Assembly (NCBI GenBank): GCA_035570055.1 | Contig: DATMLM010000063.1 | Span: 1 to 64,000, forward strand | Reading direction: 5' to 3' | Source of the DNA: DASRDS01 sp035570055 | GTDB taxonomy: Bacteria > Gemmatimonadota > Gemmatimonadetes > Gemmatimonadales > Gemmatimonadaceae | Length of the DNA: 64,000 nucleotides | Shown: positions 17,489 to 25,322 of the stretch, piece by piece | Numbering within the stretch: position 1 is the stretch's first letter | Layout of the letters: every line of letters begins with the position of its first letter | Position numbers and translations under genes: made by a program | The notes under the pieces: generated by a model | Database searches by the model: none | The model's input: only the letters and a program-made list of their open reading frames with translations | Told to the model about the DNA's origin: nothing

Positions 17489-18477
17489 GCTAGACCAGGC
17501 AAGGGAAGGGTCGCGTACGCGTTGATCTCGGGTCCCGCTGTCTCACCGCGCTCGAATCTAAACGCGCCCGCCCGCGCGATCATAGCGGCGTTGTCCGTCG
17601 CCAATCTCGGACTCGGCGCGAACACGGTCGCGTGCAGGTGCTCCCGCATCGCCGCCACCAGTGCCCGATTGCATGCCACGCCGCCGCCGAGCACCACCCG
17701 CTCTCGGGCGTACGCTCGCACAGCGCGCGCGGTCTTCTCCACCAGGGTGTCGATCAGGGCGTCCTGGAATCCACGGGCTAAATCGGCGGGAGCATGATCC
17801 GCTAACGCGAGGCGGACCGCGGTCTTGAGGCCACTGAACGAGACGTCGTACTGATGCTGATCGGGTCGAAGCATCGGCCGCGTAAACTTGATACGTGTCG
17901 GATCCCCGGTCGCCGCCAGCGACTCGACATGACGACCGCCGGGGTACGGGAGTCCGAGCATCTTGGCGACCTTGTCGAACGCCTCTCCAGCCGCGTCGTC
18001 TCTCGTCGCGCCAAGCAGCCGATACTGCCCCCACGCCTCAACGTCAATCAGCAGGGTATGGCCGCCGGAGACGAGCAGCGCCGTGAACGGAGGCACCGCG
18101 TCAGGATGCTCGAGCGACGCGGCGAACAGGTGGCCTTCCATGTGGTGCACGGGCACGAGCGGGATATCGAGCGCTGCCGCCAGCCCTTTGGCGTAGGACA
18201 GGCCAACGAGCAGCGCACCAATGAGCCCTGGCGCATAGGTGACGGCAATCGCATCGAGGTCGCCGAGCGTCGCCTGCGCGTCATCGAGCGCCCGAAACAC
18301 GACGGGCACGATGCTCGTGACATGCGCACGCGCCGCGATCTCCGGCACGACGCCCCCGAACACCGCGTGCGCGTCCTGCGATAATATGACCAATGAGCGC
18401 AGGGCGACTTCGTTGCCACCGCTCTCGATCAACGCCGCGGACGTTTCATCGCACGACGTTTCGATGCCGAGGATCAT
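17485..18477 (-). CDS. tsaD: tRNA N6-adenosine threonylcarbamoyltransferase
   Basis: 330 residues from ATG 18477, giving the family N-terminus MILGIETSCDETSAAL. The metal-binding HxxxH is in PVHHMEGHLFA. The ATP-binding VSGGHT is present, and FDKVAKMLGLPYPGG is the family signature. With TsaB and TsaE it forms t6A37 in ANN-decoding tRNAs. The start overlaps the stop of the 37-residue upstream gene (ATGA), and the stop overlaps lgt (ATGA). An upstream in-frame extension to 18504 lacks homology. Confidence 0.94.
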   Translation of the reverse strand: MILGIETSCDETSAALIESGGNEVALRSLVILSQDAHAVFGGVVPEIAARAHVTSIVPVVFRALDDAQATLGDLDAIAVTYAPGLIGALLVGLSYAKGLAAALDIPLVPVHHMEGHLFAASLEHPDAVPPFTALLVSGGHTLLIDVEAWGQYRLLGATRDDAAGEAFDKVAKMLGLPYPGGRHVESLAATGDPTRIKFTRPMLRPDQHQYDVSFSGLKTAVRLALADHAPADLARGFQDALIDTLVEKTARAVRAYARERVVLGGGVACNRALVAAMREHLHATVFAPSPRLATDNAAMIARAGAFRFERGETAGPEINAYATLPLPGLA

Positions 18478-18587
18478 CTGCCGTTCATATGCGTGAAAAG
18501 CCACAACGCGACTGCGAGAAAGAGCGCCACGGCCTTATACCCGAGGCGTTCCGTGAACGCCGCCACGATCCATTTCCGGAACTTCAC
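18474..18587 (-). CDS. 37-residue single-span membrane protein resembling a YbbR/CdaR N-terminal anchor
   Basis: Read from GTG 18587 to TGA at 18474. It is coupled on both sides: GTGA overlap with the TlpA-like gene, ATGA overlap with tsaD. The protein is a basic and aromatic N-terminus (KFRKWIVAAFTERLG), one hydrophobic span YKAVALFLAVALWLF, then THMNGR. This resembles the opening membrane anchor of YbbR-domain proteins (CdaR), but the periplasmic YbbR repeats are absent. It may be a genuine micropeptide or a truncated ybbR remnant that preserves translational coupling. It is too short for standard gene finders. Confidence 0.6.
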   Translation of the reverse strand: MKFRKWIVAAFTERLGYKAVALFLAVALWLFTHMNGR

Positions 18588-19135
18588 GACGCCGGCTCGC
18601 GCAGCAGCTGCGTGACGAGCGCCCGATCCCCGGGCGAATCCCAGTCGGATGCGCCGATGACTTTCTTGCGAATGATGCCGTCGCGCCCAATGACGAACGT
18701 CTCCGGCACGCCGGTAGTCTGATACTGGCCGGTGATCCGCTGCGCCGAGTCGCGCAGGATGTCGAAGGTGAGCCCACGCTTCGTGGCGAACGCCCGCACC
18801 GCCGAGTCGGTCGCCTCGGTATCGATGCTGACGGCGATGACCTTGAGCCCTTGGGGTCCGAGATCCTGATACAGTCGCTGGATCGCCGGCATCTCGACGA
18901 CGCACGGCGGACACCACGTGGCCCAGACGTTGAGCACCACGACCGATCCCCGATACGAGTCGAGGCTGTGATCGTGTCGTGCGCCATCGACAGTCCACGC
19001 GTGGAAGTCGGGTGCCTTCGACCCGAGGCCGACGAGAAAGATCTCGTTGCTGTTCCACCGCACCAGAGCAATCGCCGCCAGCGCGAGCGCACCAATGACG
19101 ACGCCCACCGCGGTCAGTTGCTGGCGAACGGTCAC
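18584..19135 (-). CDS. TlpA/ResA-family membrane-anchored thioredoxin-like protein
   Basis: 183 residues from GTG 19135, chosen because it gives an N-terminal anchor (LTAVGVVIGALALAAIALV at about 6-24) and a GTGA overlap with rpe. The thioredoxin fold carries the redox motif WCPPC in VLNVWATWCPPCVVEMP, and cis-Pro in TTGVPETFVIG. It probably faces the periplasm and reduces disulfides, for example on apocytochrome c, as ResA/TlpA/CcmG do. The ccm genes at 49615-51777 include no CcmG, so this could fill that role; that is inference. Confidence 0.87.
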   Translation of the reverse strand: MTVRQQLTAVGVVIGALALAAIALVRWNSNEIFLVGLGSKAPDFHAWTVDGARHDHSLDSYRGSVVVLNVWATWCPPCVVEMPAIQRLYQDLGPQGLKVIAVSIDTEATDSAVRAFATKRGLTFDILRDSAQRITGQYQTTGVPETFVIGRDGIIRKKVIGASDWDSPGDRALVTQLLREPAS

Positions 19136-19800
19136 GTCACGACCTCGACGGCCCGCCGCCGCAGCTCGCCGATCTCGGCCTTCGGATCCTTGGCCGCAAA
19201 CACCGCGTGTCCGGCGACAAACGTGTCCGCCCCGGCCCGGAAGCACGTCGCGATCGTCTCGCGATTGATGCCCCCATCGACTTCTAATACTGCCTTGCTA
19301 TGAACGCGTGTGAGCAGTGCTCGGGTCCGACCGATCTTCTCGACCGTGTGCGCGATGAATTGCTGCCCGCCAAAACCCGGATTGACCGTCATGACCAGAA
19401 CGGTATCCAGATCAGGAACGATGTCGAGCAGCACCTCGACCGGCGTACCGGGATTGATCGCGACGCCGGCGGCACAGCCGAGCTCTTTGATGCGATGAAT
19501 ATGCCGGTGGACGTGCGGCGTGGCCTCCGCGTGGATGAGCATGCGCGACGCCCCGGCGGCGGCAAAGTCGTCGAAGTATTTCTCGGGCTGCCACACCATC
19601 AGGTGGACGTCGAGCGGAAGCGTGGTCACCGATCGCACGGCCTCGATGACTTTCGTGCCAAACGTGAGATTCGGCACGAACTGCCCGTCCATGACGTCGA
19701 CATGCAACCAATCCGCGCCGCCGGCTTCCAAGCGCGCGACGTCCTCTCCGAGCCGCGCGAAATCGGCGCTCAAGATGGATGGGAGTATGCGCACGGTCAT
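19132..19800 (-). CDS. rpe: Ribulose-phosphate 3-epimerase
   Basis: 222 residues. TIM-barrel motifs: ILPSILSADFARLGEDV at the N-terminus, WLHVDVMDGQFVPNLTFG with metal-binding His and Asp, and MTVNPGFGGQQFI. A VDGGINRET segment near the C-terminus supplies phosphate-binding residues. It interconverts ribulose 5-phosphate and xylulose 5-phosphate in the pentose phosphate pathway. Coupled by ATGA to the PASTA gene upstream and GTGA to the TlpA-like gene downstream. Confidence 0.95.
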   Translation of the reverse strand: MTVRILPSILSADFARLGEDVARLEAGGADWLHVDVMDGQFVPNLTFGTKVIEAVRSVTTLPLDVHLMVWQPEKYFDDFAAAGASRMLIHAEATPHVHRHIHRIKELGCAAGVAINPGTPVEVLLDIVPDLDTVLVMTVNPGFGGQQFIAHTVEKIGRTRALLTRVHSKAVLEVDGGINRETIATCFRAGADTFVAGHAVFAAKDPKAEIGELRRRAVEVVT

Positions 19801-20534
19801 GGCAACCGCCCGGCGACGGTGAGCGAGACGCCGGTCCCCGCTTCGACGGACGTGCCACCCGCGGGTGTCTGACTGACGATGGTCCCCTCGGGGTACGCCG
19901 CGGCCGAGTCGACGGTGATCACCGATGTGCGAAGCCCGAGCTGCTCGATGGCGGCTTTCGCTTGCGCAAAAGGCTGCCCCACGAGATCGGGCACGGTGAC
20001 GGTCGATGGCCCCGCGCTGACGACGAGCGTCACGATCGAGGGGAGGACTGCCTGTGTCCCGGCGACGGGCGTCGATGACAGGACCTCGCCGCGCGCCAGC
20101 GGGCTCTCGTGCAGCGTGACATCGCCCATGGTGAGCCCGACCTTCTCCAAGGTCAGCTGTGCCTGCTCCTGAGTCAGGCCGACGACATTGGGCACTTCGG
20201 TCCGTCGCTCGCCCGCGCTCACGTCGAGCACCACTTTCGACCCGCGCGCCGCGGGTGCGCCCGCGGCGGGCGTCTCTTGCAGCACGGTCGATTTCGGGCT
20301 GCCGACGTTATAGCGCGATTCCCCTTGCTCGGCCTTGAGTCCCGCGGCAGTCAGCTTGTGCACGGCGTCGTCGTACGTCAGGCCGAGCACATTCGGGACC
20401 TTGAGCTCCTCGGGGACGAGCCGGGACGGGAAGATGAAGAAGAAAACGATCGCGTACGCCAGCAGGAACCCGCCCGCGGCGGCGATCACGTACGGCAGAA
20501 AGCGTCGGGCGTCGGCCAAGGACCGCCGACTCAC
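19797..20534 (-). CDS. Membrane-anchored protein with three PASTA domains
   Basis: 245 residues from GTG 20534 (GTGA overlap with the rsmB stop). A short cytoplasmic head is followed by one membrane span (FLPYVIAAAGGFLLAYAIVFFFIF, about 14-37). Three PASTA domains follow, opening VPNVLGLTYDDA, VPNVVGLTQEQA and VPDLVGQPFAQA. PASTA domains bind muropeptides or peptidoglycan strands in kinases such as PknB and in PBPs. This protein has neither a kinase nor a transpeptidase domain, so it may be a wall-sensing or scaffolding factor. Confidence 0.85.
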   Translation of the reverse strand: MSRRSLADARRFLPYVIAAAGGFLLAYAIVFFFIFPSRLVPEELKVPNVLGLTYDDAVHKLTAAGLKAEQGESRYNVGSPKSTVLQETPAAGAPAARGSKVVLDVSAGERRTEVPNVVGLTQEQAQLTLEKVGLTMGDVTLHESPLARGEVLSSTPVAGTQAVLPSIVTLVVSAGPSTVTVPDLVGQPFAQAKAAIEQLGLRTSVITVDSAAAYPEGTIVSQTPAGGTSVEAGTGVSLTVAGRLP

Positions 20535-21889
20535 AATCCTGCGGTCCTCCGCAGTCGCGCGGCGAACGCGCCATCCGTCCCATGCCGCTGCGGCAACACA
20601 CGGAGCCGCCCGGCATCCAACACAGCGGCCGGCACCGCGCCGTCCGGTGGTGGCTCGAGCTTCCAATCGCGATGCTCGGCCAGGAACGCCTCGATCTGCG
20701 CGTCGTTCTCCTCGGGCTCGAGCGAGCACGTCGAGTACACGAGCAGGCCACCCGGCCTCACGATCTCCGCGGCCGCTCTGAGTATCGCCCTCTGCACGCC
20801 GCTCAAGATGGCCAGGTCCGACAGCTTCAACCGCCACCGGGCATCGGGATGGCGCCGAAACGTTCCGGTCCCGGTGCAAGGCACGTCAACCAATACGGCG
20901 TCCACGGGTCGCACGGCCGGCGCTTGCCCCTCGGCGATGACGACATGGACGTTGCGAGCCTCGACGCGCTTGATGTTGGCCGTCAGCCGCTGCACGCGTA
21001 CCGGCGACCGGTCGGCCGCGATCACCAGTCCCGCGGTCCGAGTCAGTTCCAATGTCTTCCCACCCGGCGCCGCACACAAATCAACGACCGTCGCCCCAGC
21101 CGGCACGCACGCATACTGCGTGACGAGGGTAGAGGCGGGGTCCTGCATGAAGAACAGTCCCTGCCGAAACGCCCCGAGCTCGGTGATCGATGTGGCTGAG
21201 CTGATCTGAATGCTGTCGCGAACCAGTGGCGGTTCCTCGACACGCACCCCCGCCGACTCGAGCATGGCCTCCAACTGCTCACGCACGACGCCGTACGGAC
21301 GGACAACGACGGGAGCCTCGCGGTTGTTGGTGCGCAACAGCTGACGAGTTTCCTCGGCGCCCCACCGTGCCACCCACCGGGCCACAATCCACCGGGGATG
21401 CGAATAGGCAAGCGCCAACGCGTCGAGTGGATCACTCGGAGTCGGAGTCTCGAGTCCTCCAGCCTCGTCGCGCTCACGATCGAGCCGTCGGAGCACGGCA
21501 TTGACGAGCTTACTCGCGCCAAGCCCATGCCGGCGCTTCGCCAGCTCGACGGTCTGCGCGATCGCGGCGTACGGGGGGACGCTGCCCATGAACAGGAGCT
21601 GGTTCGCACCGAGCCGCAGCAAGTCCGCGATATCGGCGTCGAGGCGCGCGAGACCGCCCCTCACGCGCGACGACAGCAGCGCATCGAGTTGCGAGCGGCG
21701 GCGCAGCATGCCGTAGACGAGCTCCTGGGTCCACCGTCGGTCTCTCGCGTCCAGCCGCCCGACCTTGTCCTCGAACGCCGGATCGAGCAGCGCCCCAGCG
21801 CGCAGCTCGGCGCAGATGTCCGCCGCGGCGACACGCGATTCGGTGACGCCACCAACCGGCGCCCGGACCGCCGAAGGATGCTCGCTCAT
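20531..21889 (-). CDS. rsmB: 16S rRNA (cytosine(967)-C(5))-methyltransferase
   Basis: 452 residues from ATG 21889, which overlaps the thiG stop as ATGA; the longer frame to 22078 repeats thiG out of frame. An N-terminal NusB-like helical domain (about 15-150) is followed by the Rossmann methyltransferase domain. It contains CAAPGGKTLELT (SAM loop), VDVPCTGTG with one active-site Cys and VYSTCSLEPEEN with the second. It methylates C967 of 16S rRNA using S-adenosylmethionine. Confidence 0.92.
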   Translation of the reverse strand: MSEHPSAVRAPVGGVTESRVAAADICAELRAGALLDPAFEDKVGRLDARDRRWTQELVYGMLRRRSQLDALLSSRVRGGLARLDADIADLLRLGANQLLFMGSVPPYAAIAQTVELAKRRHGLGASKLVNAVLRRLDRERDEAGGLETPTPSDPLDALALAYSHPRWIVARWVARWGAEETRQLLRTNNREAPVVVRPYGVVREQLEAMLESAGVRVEEPPLVRDSIQISSATSITELGAFRQGLFFMQDPASTLVTQYACVPAGATVVDLCAAPGGKTLELTRTAGLVIAADRSPVRVQRLTANIKRVEARNVHVVIAEGQAPAVRPVDAVLVDVPCTGTGTFRRHPDARWRLKLSDLAILSGVQRAILRAAAEIVRPGGLLVYSTCSLEPEENDAQIEAFLAEHRDWKLEPPPDGAVPAAVLDAGRLRVLPQRHGTDGAFAARLRRTAGL

Positions 21890-22680
21890 GTCAGATGTCC
21901 TGACGTGGGCGAGGACGGCACCGCAACTTCCCGTCTTGGCATCCGGCCGGCCAGATACGCCAGACGTCCGGCCTGCACGCCGAGCCGCATCGCCTCCGCC
22001 ATGCTCACGGGGTCCTTGGCGGCTGCTATGCCCGTGTTCATCAGTACCCCGTCCACGCCCTGCTCCATCGTGATGCATGCGTCAGACGCCGTTCCTACGC
22101 CGGCATCAACGATGATAGGGACGGTCAGCCGATGCTTGATCGTGCGCACGCTATATGGGTTGAGCAGCCCGAGGCCTGATCCAATGGGCGCCGCGAGCGG
22201 CATCACTGCCACGGCACCGGCGTCCTCCAGCCGGAGCGCGGTAATCAGGTCGTCATTCGTGTACGCCATGACCTGAAAGCCCTCGGCCGCTAGCACCCGT
22301 GTCGCCTCCACGGTTCCTACGGGGTCGGGCAACAGGGTCTCCTGGTCCGCGATGACTTCGAGCTTGATCCACTCGTTGAACCCGGCAGCTCTCGCGAGAC
22401 GCGCGTAGCGCGTCGCGTCATTGACATTCGTGCACCCGGCCGTGTTCGCGAGCAAGAAATACCGCGCCGGATCGAGATGATGCAGAATGCCAGCGTCATT
22501 CGACCGATCGAGATCGACTCTCCGAACGGCCACCGTCACGACCTCCGCACCCGAGGCCTCAATGGCCCGCATCATGACATCGTTCGACGGGTACTTGCCC
22601 GTGCCGACGATGAGCCGGGACCGGAACTCCCGGCCCGCAATGAAGAGCGTATCAGTCGTCGGTAGGGTCAACGTAGCCAC
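21886..22680 (-). CDS. thiG: Thiazole synthase
   Basis: 264 residues from GTG 22680, 4 bases after thiS. Catalytic Lys is in LIVGTGKYPSNDVM near the N-terminus. Other family motifs: TVAVRRVD, YFLLANTAGC and the phosphate-binding PLAAPIGSGLGL. ThiG condenses 1-deoxy-D-xylulose 5-phosphate, dehydroglycine and ThiS-thiocarboxylate sulfur into the thiazole ring of thiamine. ThiS and a TenI-like gene lie directly upstream. No thiF, thiO or thiH is in this window. Confidence 0.94.
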   Translation of the reverse strand: MATLTLPTTDTLFIAGREFRSRLIVGTGKYPSNDVMMRAIEASGAEVVTVAVRRVDLDRSNDAGILHHLDPARYFLLANTAGCTNVNDATRYARLARAAGFNEWIKLEVIADQETLLPDPVGTVEATRVLAAEGFQVMAYTNDDLITALRLEDAGAVAVMPLAAPIGSGLGLLNPYSVRTIKHRLTVPIIVDAGVGTASDACITMEQGVDGVLMNTGIAAAKDPVSMAEAMRLGVQAGRLAYLAGRMPRREVAVPSSPTSGHLT

Positions 22681-22684
22681 GGTG

Positions 22685-22891
22685 TCAGCCTCCGCCGACG
22701 AAATGCACGAGCTCCAGGACGTCACCGGCCTCGAGCGCCAAGTTTCCGAACTCGTCCCGCTGGCGCAGGATCGTGCCGTTGCGCTCAACGACGACCATAC
22801 GCGCGTCCAGCCCGAGTCCGCCCAGCAGCCCGGCGACTGTCGTGCCCCCCGTGACCGTTCGCGGCGCTCCGTTGACAGTCAGCGCTATCAT
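22685..22891 (-). CDS. thiS: Sulfur carrier protein ThiS
   Basis: 68 residues of ubiquitin-like fold ending in Gly-Gly(-Gly), the site of adenylation and thiocarboxylate formation (LVHFVGGG). It starts MIALTVNGAPR and has a typical LLGGLGLDARMVVVERNG middle. It delivers sulfur to ThiG. Its ATG overlaps the tenI stop (ATGA). Confidence 0.92.
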   Translation of the reverse strand: MIALTVNGAPRTVTGGTTVAGLLGGLGLDARMVVVERNGTILRQRDEFGNLALEAGDVLELVHFVGGG

Positions 22892-23490
22892 CCGAAGAAA
22901 TATAAGTAGTCTCGCGCGGCCCGTGCGCTGTCCGCGGCGTGCCAGATGCCCCGGATAATCGCGACGCCATACGCTCCCGCGCGTTGCAAGGGCTCAACGT
23001 CGGACACCTTGACACCGCCGATGGCGATCACGGGCGCTCCGGCGCGCTCCGCGACCGCTCGCACGAATTCCAGACCCCGCGGCCGTTCGGCGGCATGTGT
23101 CGGTGTCTCGAAGACGTGGCCCGCTATGACCCAATCGCCCTGAGCCCGCGCGGCGGTGTGCACACTCTCCCCAACGAGCAATCCGGGCGCGATGCGCCGC
23201 ACGTCCGACACGCGAAACGATCGCTCCCCGACCTGCACTCCCCCCGCCCCCGTGATCAAAGCCACGTCGATACGATCATTGACGACAAGCAGCGCACCGG
23301 CGCTCGCAGCGCGCGGCGCCAATCTGAGTCCAATGTCGTAGAGAAGTCGAGCCGAGGTGTGGTGTCCACGGATGTGGAGCGCACCGCGCACCCCGATCGC
23401 GGCCATGACGGCGGTAGCCCGTGCCAAAAAGTCGGGCGACTGCAGGATGTCGTCGTCTGTTATAACGTGGAGGACAGGAAGCGCACTCAC
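22888..23490 (-). CDS. tenI: TenI-like thiazole tautomerase (ThiE/TenI family)
   Basis: 200 residues from GTG 23490 (GTGA overlap with the fmt stop). It is a TIM-barrel of the thiamine phosphate synthase superfamily: VVNDRIDVALITGAGGVQVGE and PVIAIGGV. It lacks ThiE signatures: the RxK diphosphate site is IRGHH, and the G-P-x-F-x-T-x-TK loop is GHVFETPTHAA. The GHVF His matches the His used by B. subtilis TenI, which tautomerises the ThiG product. Adjacent thiS-thiG fit that job. A standard pipeline might call it thiamine phosphate synthase; I consider that less likely. Confidence 0.7.
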   Translation of the reverse strand: MSALPVLHVITDDDILQSPDFLARATAVMAAIGVRGALHIRGHHTSARLLYDIGLRLAPRAASAGALLVVNDRIDVALITGAGGVQVGERSFRVSDVRRIAPGLLVGESVHTAARAQGDWVIAGHVFETPTHAAERPRGLEFVRAVAERAGAPVIAIGGVKVSDVEPLQRAGAYGVAIIRGIWHAADSARAARDYLYFFG

Positions 23491-24416
23491 CCGAGGCGCA
23501 TACCGACCGCGCTCCCGCGCCCGCGCGCCCATGCCTCGGCGGTCATGCGAGGCTTACCCGCCGGCTGCACGTACGCAATGCAGACCGCTCCCTCGCCACA
23601 CGCCACCGTGAGCCCACCGGCGTCGACGCCCAGGATTTCGCCGGGCGGTCGCTCATGGGCATGCGCCGCGGCGGCGCCGAATAGCTTGAGCTCCGAGTCG
23701 CCATTCGTGGTGAACGCGCCGGGCTTCGGATCATACGCCCGAATGCCGCGCGCCACTTGAACAGCCGGCTGCGTCCAATCCACTCGCGAGTGCTCGCGAT
23801 CGACCTTCGGGGCGTACGTCGCGGCCGCATCATCCTGCTGCTGCTCGATCGCGATCCCCAGGTCGACGAGGGTCAGCGCCTCGATCAACGCCAGCGCGCC
23901 CAGCTCGGCCAACCGGAGCGCGAGCTCCCCGTACGTCTCGTCCTCCGCGACCGGCGTCGCACGCCGCAACAGCATCGATCCGGCGTCGAGCGCGGGGACG
24001 AGCCGCATGATGGTGACGCCTGTCTCGGTGAGCCCTTCCAGGATCGCCGCCTGAATCGGCGCGGCCCCACGAAGATGCGGGAGCAATGACGCATGGACGT
24101 TGAACGTTCCGAGTCGCGGTGTATCGATCACCGCCCGCGTCAGGATGCGTCCGTATGCGACGACGATCGAAGCGTCGGCCTCCATCGTTTCCAGCGCCTG
24201 GACGAACTCCGGGGACTTGGGCTGTTCGGGTTGCAGCACCGGTATCCCTTCCTCGAGGGCGATCACCTTGACCGGCGATGGAACGAGCGTCGAGCGCGAT
24301 CGACCCTGGGGACGGTCGGGTTGAGTGACAACGCCGACGACGTCGTGACCTTCGCCGATGAGCGCGCGCAGAGCGGGCGTCGCGAACTCGGGGGTCCCCC
24401 AGAAGACGATCCGCAC
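23487..24416 (-). CDS. fmt: Methionyl-tRNA formyltransferase
   Basis: 309 residues. Formyltransferase domain motifs: MRIVFWGTPEFATPAL, VVTQPDRPQGR, NVHASLLPHLRGAAPI (catalytic Asn/His) and the catalytic Asp region LVPALDAGSMLL. A C-terminal OB-fold (RAYDPKPGAF onward) binds tRNA. It formylates initiator Met-tRNA with 10-formyl-THF. It sits directly after def, the usual partner that removes the formyl group, with a 4-base gap. Confidence 0.95.
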   Translation of the reverse strand: MRIVFWGTPEFATPALRALIGEGHDVVGVVTQPDRPQGRSRSTLVPSPVKVIALEEGIPVLQPEQPKSPEFVQALETMEADASIVVAYGRILTRAVIDTPRLGTFNVHASLLPHLRGAAPIQAAILEGLTETGVTIMRLVPALDAGSMLLRRATPVAEDETYGELALRLAELGALALIEALTLVDLGIAIEQQQDDAAATYAPKVDREHSRVDWTQPAVQVARGIRAYDPKPGAFTTNGDSELKLFGAAAAHAHERPPGEILGVDAGGLTVACGEGAVCIAYVQPAGKPRMTAEAWARGRGSAVGMRLG

Positions 24417-24420
24417 GACG

Positions 24421-24984
24421 CTACAGGTTCTCGTCGTCCGGCTTGCCGTTCTCCTCGGGAGTGGAGCGCACGGTGCGAATCAGGTCGGGATACGCGCCTT
24501 TGAGCTCGTCCCACGTCGCCAGCGCAGCCTTCTTTTTGAGGATGCTCAGGTAATCGATGAAGAGCTTCCCGTGCAGATGGTCGATCTCGTGCTGCAAACA
24601 CCGCGCGAGCAGCTCCGTAGCTTCGACCTCGAACGGCTCACCCTCGCGATCGAGCGCCCGCACGATGACGTGCGCGGGCCGCTCGACGTCCCCATACACC
24701 TCGGGAATCGACAGACATCCTTCCTCGGCCTTCGCCATGCCGCCATCGGCGACGAGGATCTCGGGATTGATGAGCACCAGTGGCCGCTCGCGATCGACGT
24801 CGACAACGGTCACCCGCTCGATGCGCCCAATCTGCGGCGCCGCCAGCCCGATGCCGCGAGCGGCGTACATGGTCTCGAACATGTCGTCGATCAAGCGCTG
24901 GAGCTCATCGTCGACCTTCTTCACGGGCGCCGTCTCCTTGCGCAGGATGGGCGACCCGAGGACGTGAATGTCCAGCAGGCTCAT
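24421..24984 (-). CDS. def: Peptide deformylase
   Basis: 187 residues. All three metalloenzyme motifs are intact: GIGLAAPQIG, EEGCLSIPE (metal Cys) and HEIDHLHGKLF (two metal His and catalytic Glu). It removes N-formyl from nascent proteins. The C-terminal 25-residue extension is longer than the minimal enzyme and looks disordered. The start overlaps yajC (ATGA). Confidence 0.95.
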   Translation of the reverse strand: MSLLDIHVLGSPILRKETAPVKKVDDELQRLIDDMFETMYAARGIGLAAPQIGRIERVTVVDVDRERPLVLINPEILVADGGMAKAEEGCLSIPEVYGDVERPAHVIVRALDREGEPFEVEATELLARCLQHEIDHLHGKLFIDYLSILKKKAALATWDELKGAYPDLIRTVRSTPEENGKPDDENL

Positions 24985-25322
24985 GCGCTGCCCCCGGACG
25001 CGCCAGTCTTTGCCTCCTGAACCACCGGCTTGATAACACGGGCGATCCGTCCGCGCTCGATGATGAGGCGGGTGTCGCCCGATTTGATCGTGACCCGATC
25101 GTCGTCGGCGGGTGCGGTGTCTGACGTGGTCTTGATGTGCACGATCTCACCGACGATCCCACCCGCGGTGACAATCTCGTCCCCCTTCTTCACGGCGCGG
25201 ATGGATTGTTCGTGCTTCTTGCGTTGTTGCTGCTGCGGTCTCAGCAAGACGAGATAAAAGATCAGGAAGATCGCCGCATACATGACGAGTTGCGGCGCGA
25301 CGGGATTTGTGGCGGAGGTCAT
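24981..25322 (-). CDS. yajC: Preprotein translocase subunit YajC
   Basis: 113 residues from ATG 25322 (ATGA overlap with the tgt stop). One membrane span near the N-terminus (LVMYAAIFLIFYLVLLRP) is followed by the family's basic QQQQRKKHEQSI and VKKGDEIVTAGGIVGEI. It is an accessory of the SecDF-YajC complex. The tgt-yajC adjacency is common in bacteria, though usually secD/secF follow; here def follows. Confidence 0.93.
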   Translation of the reverse strand: MTSATNPVAPQLVMYAAIFLIFYLVLLRPQQQQRKKHEQSIRAVKKGDEIVTAGGIVGEIVHIKTTSDTAPADDDRVTIKSGDTRLIIERGRIARVIKPVVQEAKTGASGGSA

